A stretch of DNA of 43,612 bases from CAZSVI01 sp964610205 (lineage in GTDB: Bacteria > Bacillota > Clostridia > DSM-8532): assembly GCA_964610205.1 (NCBI GenBank), contig CAZSVI010000010.1, forward strand, positions 1-43,612, read 5' to 3'. Each line of letters begins with the position of its first letter. Within the stretch, counting starts at the first letter, position 1. The position numbers and the translations under genes were made by a program. Below the pieces are notes generated by a model. That model was given only the letters and a program-made list of their open reading frames with translations, searched no databases and had not been told where the DNA came from. Positions 17,763 to 25,278 of the stretch are shown here, piece by piece.

Positions 17763-18797
17763 TTACTTCAAATAAACAATCCGGCCGGTTTTCGATGATT
17801 CATAAATTGCCATTATAATTTCCAGTGGTTTTCTTCCTTCATATTGATCTACAATTGGTTTCCGGTTATTTCTAATCGCATCAACCATATCAGATATCTG
17901 CCTGATGTGTCCTTCCAGGCCAAAATCGGACGGGTTACTGGCCGTGCCGTTTTTTGTACGCTCAAGAGTTAACATTGGATCGGTATCGTGCCCCATAATA
18001 TCCCACGATACAATGCTATCCTCTTCCAATACAATGGTTCCTTTATCTCCGTTTATTTCAAGTCTTCGTGGAAAACCAGGATAAATTGAGGTGGTACCCT
18101 GGATAACTCCCAAAGCCCCGCTTTCAAATTCAAGCAGGGCTGCCGCGGTATCTTCCACCTCAATATTTCTTGCCAGGGTTTTTGAATGGGCAAAAACGGA
18201 TTTAACCGGGCCCATGATATATTGAAGCAAATCAATGCCATGTATGCCTTGATTCATGAGGGCGCCGCCGCCGTCCATTTTCCATGTGCCCCTCCAGTTG
18301 CCTTTATCATAATATTCCTGTGACCGGTAGAATTTCATATATATATCACCGGAAACAATCTTGCCTAGTAAACCTCCGGATACGGCAGTTCTAAGCTTCT
18401 GACAGGCATCCGTGAACCTTAGCTGGGATATTACCGCCATTTTTACTTTATTCTCATAACAGGCCCGTATTATATTATCAGCCTCCTGAAGGGTGATGGA
18501 CATAGGCTTTTCGGTTATGATATGCTTCCCTGCATTGGCGGCCTTAACCGCCAGAGCTTCATGCAAACCACTTGGGGTGCATATGGAAACCACATCAATA
18601 TCTTCATCTGTAAGCAAATCCTCCAAAGAGTCATATGCTTTTGTGTTAAACTTCCGGGCAAAAGCTTCCCTTGACTCTGTGCTTACATCCGTCACTCCAG
18701 TAAGCCGTGCGCCTTCAATTTTTAAAATTGAATTGGCATGCCAGCTAGAAATAGTACCGCAGCCAATGATTCCAAACCCCAAAACATTTTTATTCAT
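17763..18797 (-). CDS. Gfo/Idh/MocA-family oxidoreductase
   Basis: This 344-residue NAD(P)-dependent enzyme has an N-terminal Rossmann motif, FGIIGCGTISSWHA. EKPMS (96-100) is the family's catalytic-lysine motif. The MNQGIHGIDLLQYIMGP stretch provides the usual substrate-side histidine and aspartate. The start at 18797 is chosen because AGGTG lies upstream and the glycine-rich fold begins at once. The open frame extends 25 codons further, but without family resemblance. Relatives oxidise sugars or inositols. It differs from the gene at 7694 and lacks the Cys4 insertion. The partner genes give no firm substrate. Confidence 0.88.
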   Translation of the reverse strand: MNKNVLGFGIIGCGTISSWHANSILKIEGARLTGVTDVSTESREAFARKFNTKAYDSLEDLLTDEDIDVVSICTPSGLHEALAVKAANAGKHIITEKPMSITLQEADNIIRACYENKVKMAVISQLRFTDACQKLRTAVSGGLLGKIVSGDIYMKFYRSQEYYDKGNWRGTWKMDGGGALMNQGIHGIDLLQYIMGPVKSVFAHSKTLARNIEVEDTAAALLEFESGALGVIQGTTSIYPGFPRRLEINGDKGTIVLEEDSIVSWDIMGHDTDPMLTLERTKNGTASNPSDFGLEGHIRQISDMVDAIRNNRKPIVDQYEGRKPLEIIMAIYESSKTGRIVYLK

Positions 18798-18973
18798 GGA
18801 AAACACCTCTCTCAGCTTTTTTACCCTAACTATCCTGCCCGGATGTAAACCATATAATCTGCCGGATTTCAATTGCCAATACCTTGTTAATCCGGATGCC
18901 GATATACTTTTTGCACCCGTAACTGAAAAGTGATATTACAGGTATTACTATAGCAGTATATAAGAATTATCAT

Positions 18974-19007
18974 ATCAGTTCTTTGCATATTCTGCAAAGA
19001 AACTGAT
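18974..19007. repeat. Imperfect inverted repeat in the oxidoreductase upstream region
   Basis: ATCAGTTCTTTGCA (18974-18987) faces TGCAAAGAAACTGAT (18993-19007), complementary except for one extra A. It lies about 180 bases upstream of the minus-strand oxidoreductase start and could be its operator, or a remnant of a mobile repeat. The gap 18798-19340 holds this repeat, the element at 19029 and the tRNA promoter, and no gene. Confidence 0.45.
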
Positions 19008-19028
19008 TTATTCTATAAAAGTAAACGC

Positions 19029-19159
19029 TATATAAGTTGACCAAGTTTTTGTACCATTCTGAGTGAAGCGAAGAATCTTCTCATGTGGGATGAATAAGAT
19101 CCTTCGCTAACACTCAGCATAACATCCGTATCCTCAAATTATTTAATTCAACTTATATA
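19029..19159. repeat. MITE-like element with 12-bp terminal inverted repeats
   Basis: TATATAAGTTGA (19029-19040) and TCAACTTATATA (19148-19159) are perfect inverted ends of a 131-bp non-coding element. Inside it, CTGAGTGAAGCGAAGAATCTT (positions 19059-19079) faces a near-complementary arm at about 19096-19116, giving a long hairpin. The CTGAG(C/T)GAAGCGAAGAATCT theme is one I recognise as a recurrent intergenic palindrome in many bacterial genomes. There is no transposase in the window. Confidence 0.65.
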
Positions 19160-19287
19160 ACGGCGCAAAGCACACAAAACGCGTAAGGCAGGCACTTTAG
19201 CTCCTGTGTTTTGGCATGCAATTCGACAAGCGTACATTGAATAGTAATAAAGGGTTATACTAAAAAATAATGGAACAAAATTACCTC

Positions 19288-19316
19288 TTGACCAAATATC
19301 AAATGGACAGTATAAT
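19288..19316 (+). promoter_or_regulatory. Sigma-A promoter of the tRNA operon
   Basis: TTGACC (19288-19293) and TATAAT (19311-19316) are separated by exactly 17 bases. The first tRNA starts 24 bases after the -10. This is the strongest promoter I can see in the window, as expected for stable RNA genes. Confidence 0.85.
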
Positions 19317-19340
19317 ATAACTTGCGCTATGTTTTAACGT

Positions 19341-19416
19341 TCCTCAATAGCTCAGCTGGTAGAGCATGCGGCTGTTAACCGCAGGGTCGTTGGTTCGAGT
19401 CCAACTTGGGGAGCCA
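19341..19416 (+). tRNA. tRNA-Asn (anticodon GTT)
   Basis: This is a 76-base cloverleaf with encoded CCA. The acceptor arm TCCTCAA pairs with TTGGGGA. The D-arm is AGCTCAGCTGGTAGAGC, and the anticodon stem TGCGG/CCGCA encloses CTGTTAA, giving anticodon GTT at 19374-19376. The T-loop is GGTTCGAGTCC. It is cotranscribed with the next tRNA, 3 bases downstream. Confidence 0.96.
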
Positions 19417-19419
19417 TAA

Positions 19420-19496
19420 GGGCCTTTAGCTCAGTTGGTCAGAGCAACCGGCTCATAACCGGTTGGTCCGGGGTTCGAGTCCCTGAAGGCCCACCA
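19420..19496 (+). tRNA. tRNA with CAT anticodon (Met or lysidine-modified Ile2)
   Basis: This is a 77-base cloverleaf with encoded CCA. The acceptor GGGCCTT pairs with AAGGCCC. The anticodon stem ACCGG/CCGGT holds CTCATAA, anticodon CAT at 19454-19456. It is not an initiator: the acceptor is fully paired and the three-GC-pair anticodon stem of tRNA-fMet is absent. The body resembles Firmicute Ile2-type tRNAs (GGACCTTTAGCTCAGTTGGT form), which are read after lysidine modification by TilS. Elongator Met cannot be excluded by eye. Confidence 0.93.
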
Positions 19497-19502
19497 GACA
19501 GG

Positions 19503-19532
19503 GAGATGGATAATAGTTATCCATCTCTTTTT
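19503..19532 (+). terminator. Rho-independent terminator of the tRNA operon
   Basis: GAGATGGATAA (19503-19513) and TTATCCATCTC (19517-19527) form a perfect 11-bp stem with a 3-base loop, followed by TTTTT. It begins 7 bases after the second tRNA. Confidence 0.9.
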
Positions 19533-19593
19533 GATAAAATAACTTAATGATACGAACGGGTTTTGGCAGATAAACGAAAAAATGAGGTATGAA

Positions 19594-20289
19594 ATGATAC
19601 GCCTAAAAGAGCGACTTTTAAAAATTGCATATATGGCACAGGAATTTAAGAGGCCGGCAGATATCGGAACCGATCATGCGTATATTCCCATATTTTTGGT
19701 TCAGACCGGAGCGTGTTCGAAAGTTATTGCCACGGATATCCGGAAAGGTCCTCTGTTAAAGGCCGGCAGGAATATAAAAAAATATCATTTGGAGGACAGG
19801 ATTGACCTTCGCATGGGGGATGGCATAAAACCCATAAGGGGCGGGGAATGCGATTCTTTTATTATAGCCGGAATGGGTGGTGTGGTGATTGCCGGAATAA
19901 TTGACAGCTCTGTTGAAGTTGTGAAAAGGGCCGAATCAATTATATTGCAGCCGGTGTATACCGAAGAGGTTCTTCGCAAATACCTTTTACATAAAGGATT
20001 CCGTATTGAAACCGAGTCTCTGGTTCGGGATGACCGAAGGATATATGTGGTTATAAAGGCTTCCTACGACGGAGTAAGCCGACAGGCAGAAGATTTATAT
20101 CTCCATATCGGCAAAAAATTGTTTGAAAATAAAGATCCCCTGCTAAAGGAGTATTTAGAAAAAAGAATAAGAAGACACACCAAAATTGTTAACGGAATAG
20201 CAAGCTCCATTCAAAAGGACAAAGAAGCTTATATGCAGGAAAAGCGGTTGCTTGAGCAGATGAAAAAAGCCTATGCCGATTATTTTTGA
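19594..20289 (+). CDS. trmK: tRNA (adenine(22)-N1)-methyltransferase
   Basis: This 231-residue SAM-dependent methyltransferase of the TrmK/YqfN family makes m1A at position 22 of tRNA. The SAM-binding motif I is ADIGTDHAYIPIFL. The family signature IIAGMGGVVIAGII and the ILQPVYTEEVLRKYL segment are present. The C-terminal coiled-coil helix is lysine and glutamate rich. I choose the ATG at 19594 because GAGGT lies upstream and the N-terminus then begins MIRLKERL as in the family; an ATG at 19582 has no ribosome binding site. It precedes the nif3 family gene, the usual Firmicute arrangement, and here it follows a tRNA operon. Confidence 0.93.
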   Translation: MIRLKERLLKIAYMAQEFKRPADIGTDHAYIPIFLVQTGACSKVIATDIRKGPLLKAGRNIKKYHLEDRIDLRMGDGIKPIRGGECDSFIIAGMGGVVIAGIIDSSVEVVKRAESIILQPVYTEEVLRKYLLHKGFRIETESLVRDDRRIYVVIKASYDGVSRQAEDLYLHIGKKLFENKDPLLKEYLEKRIRRHTKIVNGIASSIQKDKEAYMQEKRLLEQMKKAYADYF

Positions 20290-20361
20290 TGATAAAAAGT
20301 GTTAAATAGCCGCAAGACTATGATATGATAGATGAGAAAAGTCATATAAGGATGTGATTAT

Positions 20362-21459
20362 ATGCAATGTGAGGATATTATTGCTTTTCTGGAGCTGGAA
20401 GCACCGCTGTTTTTACAGGAAGAGTATGATAATTCCGGGCTGCAATGGGGCAATCCTGAAAAGGAAATTGAAAAAGTGCTGATATGTCTTGATTTTTCCC
20501 AGGAAGCGTTGAAAACCGCCATTAAGGAAAAAGCCCAATTTATCATATCCCATCATCCGATATTGTTCAAGCCGATGAAGCAAATTCACACCGGGTTTGG
20601 GAAAGGCGCCATGCTGGCCGATTGCATCCGGGAAGATATCTGCGTGTATGCAGCCCATACCAATTTTGACGCAGCGGGAAAGGGTCTGAACGAATACCTT
20701 GCAAAAAAACTTGACCTTTTGCATATATCAGGTTTAAATTTACACTTTCGGGAAGCGTTATATAAGCTGGTTGTCTTTATTCCCGCAGAAAGTCTTGAAA
20801 AGGTGCAGGACGCAGTATATAAAGCGGGTGCCGGATGGATTGGAAACTACAGTGATTGTGGATTCTCTGTGAAAGGAATAGGAACCTTTAAACCGCTGAA
20901 GGGAACAAATCCATATGTCGGAAAACAGGGTGAACTGGAAACGGTTGATGAATACCGTCTGGAGACCGTTGTTCCCGAGCACAGGCTGAATGATGTGGTT
21001 AAAAGCATGCTGGAAGCCCATCCATATGAGGAAGCGGCATATGATATGTACCGTATGGAAAAAAAAGGATATGAATATAGTCTTGGAAGAGTGGGGAATC
21101 TTAAAAAAAGCATGAAAACCGATGAGTTTGTCCAATATGTAAAAAACAGGCTGCAAGCTCCCAATGTAAGAACGGTTGGAAACCGGAAAGACGTCATTAA
21201 CAGGGTTGCGGTTTTCTGCGGCAGTTTTGACGGTGATATAAAGGCATTGCTGCAAAAAAAAGCGGACGCACTGGTAACAGGCGATTTGGAATACCACGAT
21301 GCGCAGGAGTTGGAGGAAGCAGGGATATTTACGGTAGACGCGGGACATTATCATACCGAAAAACTGTTTATACAGGTAATTTCTGATATATTGAAAAAAA
21401 GGTTCAAAGATGTTATAATCATTGAGCATTACGGTAAGGATATATTTGATTTCAGGTGA
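20362..21459 (+). CDS. Nif3-like dinuclear metal centre protein (YqfO type)
   Basis: This 365-residue protein matches the long, Gram-positive form of the NIF3/YqfO family, which forms hexameric toroids with a two-metal site in each subunit. Metal ligands are visible in ISHHPILFKP and HTNFDAAGKGLNEYL, and in the C-terminal TGDLEYHDAQELEEAG and DAGHYHTE. The middle insertion (about residues 130-235) is the PII/CutA-like domain of YqfO. The biochemical role is not settled; some members have been described as GTP cyclohydrolase I type 2. AGGATGTG precedes the ATG. Its 3' end contains a predicted promoter for rnpB. Confidence 0.93.
   Translation: MQCEDIIAFLELEAPLFLQEEYDNSGLQWGNPEKEIEKVLICLDFSQEALKTAIKEKAQFIISHHPILFKPMKQIHTGFGKGAMLADCIREDICVYAAHTNFDAAGKGLNEYLAKKLDLLHISGLNLHFREALYKLVVFIPAESLEKVQDAVYKAGAGWIGNYSDCGFSVKGIGTFKPLKGTNPYVGKQGELETVDEYRLETVVPEHRLNDVVKSMLEAHPYEEAAYDMYRMEKKGYEYSLGRVGNLKKSMKTDEFVQYVKNRLQAPNVRTVGNRKDVINRVAVFCGSFDGDIKALLQKKADALVTGDLEYHDAQELEEAGIFTVDAGHYHTEKLFIQVISDILKKRFKDVIIIEHYGKDIFDFR
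21391..21419 (+). promoter_or_regulatory. Candidate rnpB promoter inside the nif3 family gene
   Basis: TTGAAA (21391-21396) and TATAAT (21414-21419) are separated by 17 bases. They lie within the last 25 codons of the upstream gene and about 90 bases before the mature RNase P RNA. This suggests a precursor with a leader of roughly 80 bases. Confidence 0.6.
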
Positions 21460-21507
21460 CTGTGATCTGTAATCCGTGTGAAGCGTACAACCAATAGTCT
21501 TAATTAT

Positions 21508-21859
21508 GAGTAAGCCAGATGATCGCGTGTGCATGCCGAAAGGCCGTACACGAGGAAAGTCCGGGCTCCGCAGGGCAGGGTGCCGGGTAATTCCCGGTCA
21601 AGGTGACTTGAAGGAAAGTGCAACAGAAATAAACCGCCTTTCAGAAGCTATGCTTCCAAAAGGTAAGGGTGGAAAGGGGAGGTAAGGGCTCACCGGTTCT
21701 CTGGCGACAGGGAACGCTCTGTAAACCCCACCCGGAGCAACACCGCATAAGAGGACATTATGGTAGCCCGCCAGTCCTCAAGGGTGGCTTGAGCCATGTA
21801 GTAATACCTGGCCTAGATAGATGATCATCCAATACAGAACCCGGCTTACAGGCTTACTC
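21508..21859 (+). ncRNA. rnpB: RNase P RNA (A-type)
   Basis: This is the catalytic RNA of ribonuclease P, which removes 5' leaders from pre-tRNAs. The conserved regions occur in the right order: GAGGAAAGTCCGGGCTCC, the P10/11 ACAGAAA region, GTAAACCCCACCCGGAGCA, and the 3' universal ATACAGAACCCGGCTTAC. The outer stem P1 is GAGTAAGCC (21508-21516) with GGCTTACTC (21851-21859), which sets both ends at about 352 bases. The layout reads as the ancestral A type used by Clostridia, not the Bacillus B type. Confidence 0.97.
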
Positions 21860-21877
21860 ATTTTAAATAACAAATAC

Positions 21878-21910
21878 CAGAAACACCGGCTTTCAAGGCC
21901 GGTGTTTCTG
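21878..21910 (+). terminator. Hairpin terminator of rnpB
   Basis: CAGAAACACCGGC (21878-21890) pairs perfectly with GCCGGTGTTTCTG (21898-21910) around a 7-base loop. The following T-run is weak, but the position 19 bases after the RNase P RNA fits termination. The next 208 bases up to the gene at 22119 show nothing further. Confidence 0.7.
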
Positions 21911-22118
21911 AAGTTTGCAGAGCTGTAGATTGAGAGGGTTACCTTAAAGGTTTGTATTAATTTGGTATTAAATTTTTGTAAGCATATTGAAAGATGTGCA
22001 GAAGTATGAAAGAATAAATGAAGACCATTATTCAACATGATGACTTATTGGATTAATAAGCATAAGCCGGGTAAAGCCGATATATAAATAAGGCAGAAAG
22101 AATTCAGGAGGTCGCCGA

Positions 22119-23150
22119 ATGCTAAACGCAGAAAATCAAGTAGATAATACAATAGAAAAACCCGGTCTGGTTTTAGCCGGCCTTATATATTCCCTTGTAT
22201 CAGTTTTACTTATAACCGTAGGTTCGTTTGTTCAAAAAAGAGAGTTTTATTCAGGCATTCTCATAACCGAGTTTATTCTGATACTGTTACCGCCGGTTTT
22301 ATTTCTGGCTTCTAAAAAATATGATATACGGAGGGTGCTGAGGCTTAATTCTATTAGCTTTCTCAACCTTTTTATTATTCTCTTTATGATGTTGTTTTCA
22401 TTATGGATAGTAAACGTATTGAATATATTTAACCTTTGGCTTATAAAGAGTATTTTCGGCCAGGTTATTCTGCCGTCAATACCGGTTGCCACAAGCGGTT
22501 ACCAGGCTTTGATCGGTGTACTTGTCATAGGGAGTTCAGCGGGGATCTGTGAAGAAATTTTGTTCCGGGGTGTTATTCAAAGAAGTCTTGAAAGGTTTGG
22601 AACTTTTTTATCCATTTTTATAACAGGCATATTATTCGGGCTATTCCATATGGATTTTCAAAGGTTTATTGGAACGTTCCTGTTGGGAATTCTGATCGGT
22701 TTTATTGTATACCGTACCAACTCATTATACGGAGGAATGTTTGCCCACTTTGCAAATAACTCACTTGCCGTGCTTATCAGCTTCTTTGCCCGAAAATTAG
22801 CTCCTTTGGATATTGCCGGTATTGAGAGCGGTGAAACGTATATTAATGATTATTTTGGTATGCTTGAGAGCATACCGGATTTTCAGCTTACCGTAGTTAT
22901 TATTGTCTGGATAATAAGCATTATGTTTTGCGGAGCAGCTTTGGCAGGGTTGATATATGCGTTTGTAAAAAACACGTCTCGCAGAAGGGAAGAAATAAAA
23001 GCAGCGGGAAGGGGCAGGATGCTGCCGGTGATCCTGGCATTTTCACCGGGGCTCGCGGTTATAGCATTCATGTATATACTGATCGGATATGGTCTTAGCG
23101 GTGAACAAATGGAGTTCATCAGCAGGCTATTTGGATTATTTGGCTTGTAA
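22119..23150 (+). CDS. CPBP-family intramembrane glutamic protease
   Basis: This 343-residue membrane protein is of the CAAX protease/bacteriocin-processing (CPBP, Abi) family. The three active-site motifs are intact: EEILFR with E145, E146 and R150; FGLFH ending at H177; and HFANN with H210 and N214. About eight hydrophobic segments are visible. Bacterial members include regulated membrane proteases and bacteriocin self-immunity proteins; no bacteriocin gene lies nearby, so the substrate is unknown. CAGGAGGTCG precedes the ATG. The NYN protein gene starts 36 bases downstream and is probably cotranscribed. Confidence 0.9.
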   Translation: MLNAENQVDNTIEKPGLVLAGLIYSLVSVLLITVGSFVQKREFYSGILITEFILILLPPVLFLASKKYDIRRVLRLNSISFLNLFIILFMMLFSLWIVNVLNIFNLWLIKSIFGQVILPSIPVATSGYQALIGVLVIGSSAGICEEILFRGVIQRSLERFGTFLSIFITGILFGLFHMDFQRFIGTFLLGILIGFIVYRTNSLYGGMFAHFANNSLAVLISFFARKLAPLDIAGIESGETYINDYFGMLESIPDFQLTVVIIVWIISIMFCGAALAGLIYAFVKNTSRRREEIKAAGRGRMLPVILAFSPGLAVIAFMYILIGYGLSGEQMEFISRLFGLFGL

Positions 23151-23186
23151 AAACTTAAAAGGTGTTTAAGAGATAGGAGGATACAA

Positions 23187-23933
23187 ATGGAAAACGATAA
23201 GAAGATTGCCGTATTAATTGATGCCGACAATGTATCGGAGAAATACATAAAATATATTTTTGATGAAATTTCAAATCATGGGACTCCAACCTATAAAAGA
23301 ATTTACGGGGACTGGACAAAACCCCAGTTGGCTTCATGGAAGAATGTCTTGCTGGATTATTCCATTAGTCCGATACAGCAGTATAGTTATACCACAGGGA
23401 AAAACTCTACTGATGCCGCTTTGATTATAGATGCCATGGATATATTGTATTCAAGTAATGTTGATGGTTTCTGCATTGTATCCAGTGACAGTGATTTCAC
23501 AAAATTAGCGGCACGTTTAAGAGAAGCGGGCATGTACGTTGTCGGCATGGGGGAAAAGAAAACCCCTATGCCATTCATCTCGGCATGTGAAAAATTCAAG
23601 TACCTTGAGGTATTGGCCTCAATGGCTTCAAAACCGGCTGAGTTTTCAGGTGTAAAAGAGAAACAGGAAGGAACTGAAGCCGGCATGACAAGTATTGATG
23701 AGTTGATTGAAACGATTAAAACAATTATTACGGAAATTTCAGATGAAGACGGATGGGCATTTTTAGGGGAGTTGGGAAGTATTCTGAATAAACGTTATCC
23801 CGACTTTGACACCAGAAACTACGGATATTCAAAACTAACCCCTTTTGTATGTTCCCTGAAACAATTTGAAATCCGTTCAATAAAAACCAGCAATCCAAGC
23901 ATCAGTTTGAAATATATCAGAAATAAATCATAG
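23187..23933 (+). CDS. NYN-domain ribonuclease-like protein with C-terminal OST-HTH domain
   Basis: This is a 248-residue protein. The N-terminal NYN domain (PIN-like, LabA group; about residues 5-145) carries the acidic metal-site residues D12 and D14 (LIDADN), D76 (STDAALIIDAMD) and D101 and D103 (SSDSDF). The C-terminal segment, about 165-240 with the GWAFLGELGSILNKRYPDFD stretch, resembles an OST-HTH/LOTUS domain, which binds RNA. The combination suggests an RNA-targeted nuclease, acting in the cytoplasm. AGGAGG precedes the ATG. Neither substrate RNA nor pathway can be inferred from the neighbours. Confidence 0.88.
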   Translation: MENDKKIAVLIDADNVSEKYIKYIFDEISNHGTPTYKRIYGDWTKPQLASWKNVLLDYSISPIQQYSYTTGKNSTDAALIIDAMDILYSSNVDGFCIVSSDSDFTKLAARLREAGMYVVGMGEKKTPMPFISACEKFKYLEVLASMASKPAEFSGVKEKQEGTEAGMTSIDELIETIKTIITEISDEDGWAFLGELGSILNKRYPDFDTRNYGYSKLTPFVCSLKQFEIRSIKTSNPSISLKYIRNKS

Positions 23934-24040
23934 TTTTACGCCATTGTTTGTTAGCCGGATAAGAATTTTCACCATAACTTGCCTCCAATACCACAAATTT
24001 AGCATAGATCTTGTCCCGGAAGCCTGTTAGAATGTAAAAA

Positions 24041-24211
24041 ACGCCGAATCTCCAATTGGAGTACGGGGGATATGGTATTCTGGGGTGAATCTGAAAACAG
24101 AAAAACAGGAATCAAAAACATAAACGGACACTATAGTATGATTTTGGTTTACTGATTGCTTTTTTGGAAGGGGACCTCTTAACCCTAACCCGTCAACTAA
24201 CCCCGAAGGCA
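24041..24211 (+). ncRNA. Cyclic di-AMP riboswitch (ydaO/yuaA type)
   Basis: The conserved blocks of the ydaO aptamer are recognisable in order: ACGCCGAATCTCC followed by GGAGTACGGGGGA, then GGGGTGAATCTG, GGGGACCTCTT, and the 3' block CCCGTCAACTAACCCCGAAGGC (24189-24210). The aptamer fills most of the 295-base gap before the hydrolase. The closing stem (CGCC with GGC) ends 3 bases before the Shine-Dalgarno AAAGGAGG (24214-24221). No terminator separates the two, so translational control is likely. This class usually turns expression off when c-di-AMP is high, and it often controls cell-wall hydrolases. Confidence 0.88.
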
Positions 24212-24228
24212 TAAAGGAGGAAAATAAT

Positions 24229-24990
24229 ATGTTTGCTTCAAAGAAGGTAAAAGCATTTTTTGCGTGTTTCATTTTATCTTTATTTCTGTCATCAACTGCC
24301 GCATATGCGGCTACCTACACAGTTACGCAGGGGGACTCTCTTTACACCATAGGCAACCTGTTTGGTACGACAAGCGGCGCCCTGATGAAGGACAACAATC
24401 TTTCAGGTACGGTAATATACCCCGGCCAGAAGCTGAGTGTTCCTTCCGGCACACATACGGTGGTTAGCGGAGATTCTCTTTACCTGATTGCAAAAGGATA
24501 CGGTATAACACTTAATTCATTAAGGAAGGCAAATAATAAGTGGGATAACAATATTTATCCCGGTCAGAAGCTCTTGGTGCCGAAAGCTGCTCAAACCGGA
24601 TCGGCAAATAAAGGTGTTATATCTTACAATACAAGTGATGCGGATCTTTTGGCCAGACTGATAACAGCCGAGGCGGAAAGTGAACCATATAACGCAAAAG
24701 TAGGTGTAGGCGGTGTTGTTGTTAACAGGGTGAACGATTCCCGCTTCCCGAATACAATAAGCGGTGTGGTATATGAAAAATCCTATGGATATTATCAGTT
24801 TACACCGGTTGAAAACGGATGGATAAATAAACCCGCTTCCGAGAGTGCAAAGCAGGCTGCATATGAAGCTCTTCATGGCAGTGATCCGTCAAATGGCGCA
24901 GTGTTTTATTTTGACGACAGCGCCACGAACAAGTGGCTCTGGTCAAGACCCCTTGCGGCAAGAATCGGAAGAATGGTTTATGTATATTAG
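24229..24990 (+). CDS. Secreted cell-wall hydrolase, SleB-like, with two LysM domains
   Basis: This 253-residue exported protein has a signal peptide at residues 1-27 (cleavage after AYA). LysM 1 spans about 29-72 (YTVTQGDSLYTIGNLFG), LysM 2 about 75-118 (HTVVSGDSLYLIAKGYG), and a Hydrolase_2/SleB domain about 138-253. E148 in LITAEAESEPYNA is the likely catalytic glutamate of this lytic transglycosylase/glucosaminidase-like family. SleB proteins open spore cortex or peptidoglycan, and LysM anchors them to glycan strands. A strong Shine-Dalgarno, AAAGGAGG, abuts the c-di-AMP aptamer upstream. A terminator follows 38 bases after the stop. Confidence 0.94.
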   Translation: MFASKKVKAFFACFILSLFLSSTAAYAATYTVTQGDSLYTIGNLFGTTSGALMKDNNLSGTVIYPGQKLSVPSGTHTVVSGDSLYLIAKGYGITLNSLRKANNKWDNNIYPGQKLLVPKAAQTGSANKGVISYNTSDADLLARLITAEAESEPYNAKVGVGGVVVNRVNDSRFPNTISGVVYEKSYGYYQFTPVENGWINKPASESAKQAAYEALHGSDPSNGAVFYFDDSATNKWLWSRPLAARIGRMVYVY

Positions 24991-25028
24991 AGGTGTTATA
25001 CGAACAGGTTAATACAATAAATGAGTAT

Positions 25029-25064
25029 AATGCACCTTATTTATGATGAATAAGGTGCATTTTT
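25029..25064 (+). terminator. Rho-independent terminator after the LysM hydrolase
   Basis: AATGCACCTTATT (25029-25041) pairs perfectly with AATAAGGTGCATT (25049-25061) around a 7-base loop, followed by TTT. Confidence 0.85.
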
Positions 25065-25125
25065 GATTCCACTGCAATAACACAATTCAAAGAGGAAGAA
25101 ATACAGGATTTCTTTTATTTAATTG

Positions 25126-25157
25126 TATGCAAAAGCATATTCATATGCTTTTGCATA
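25126..25157. promoter_or_regulatory. Perfect 15-bp-arm palindrome upstream of the RarD-like gene
   Basis: TATGCAAAAGCATAT (25126-25140) and ATATGCTTTTGCATA (25143-25157) are exact reverse complements, two bases apart. The site ends 8 bases before a predicted -35 box. That placement suits an activator or repressor binding site more than a terminator, since the preceding gene already has one at 25029. Confidence 0.6.
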
Positions 25158-25165
25158 TTTGCATA

Positions 25166-25194
25166 TTGCTTACTTTTTTTATTTGTGCTATAAC
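25166..25194 (+). promoter_or_regulatory. Candidate sigma-A promoter of the RarD-like gene
   Basis: TTGCTT (25166-25171) and TATAAC (25189-25194) are separated by 17 bases. The box lies 84 bases ahead of the start codon. Confidence 0.6.
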
Positions 25195-25278
25195 ATAATA
25201 ATACAAATGCGTATAATCACAGATATTCGCTGCAATTATTGCGGATATCATGAACAGAGGTTTGCGGGGTAGCGGTTT

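Noticed and set aside
19341..19496. tRNA genes as an integration site with an adjacent mobile island
   Set aside because: No integrase and no repeated tRNA 3' end are seen nearby; the operon has its own promoter and terminator.
20758..21534. Long open frame on the minus strand opposite the nif3 family gene
   Set aside because: It is the antisense shadow of a well-supported gene, with no family resemblance and no proper ribosome binding site.
23187..25278. Phage-defence island around the NYN protein and CPBP protease
   Set aside because: There are no accompanying toxin, nuclease, reverse transcriptase or ATPase genes, and the neighbours are housekeeping genes.
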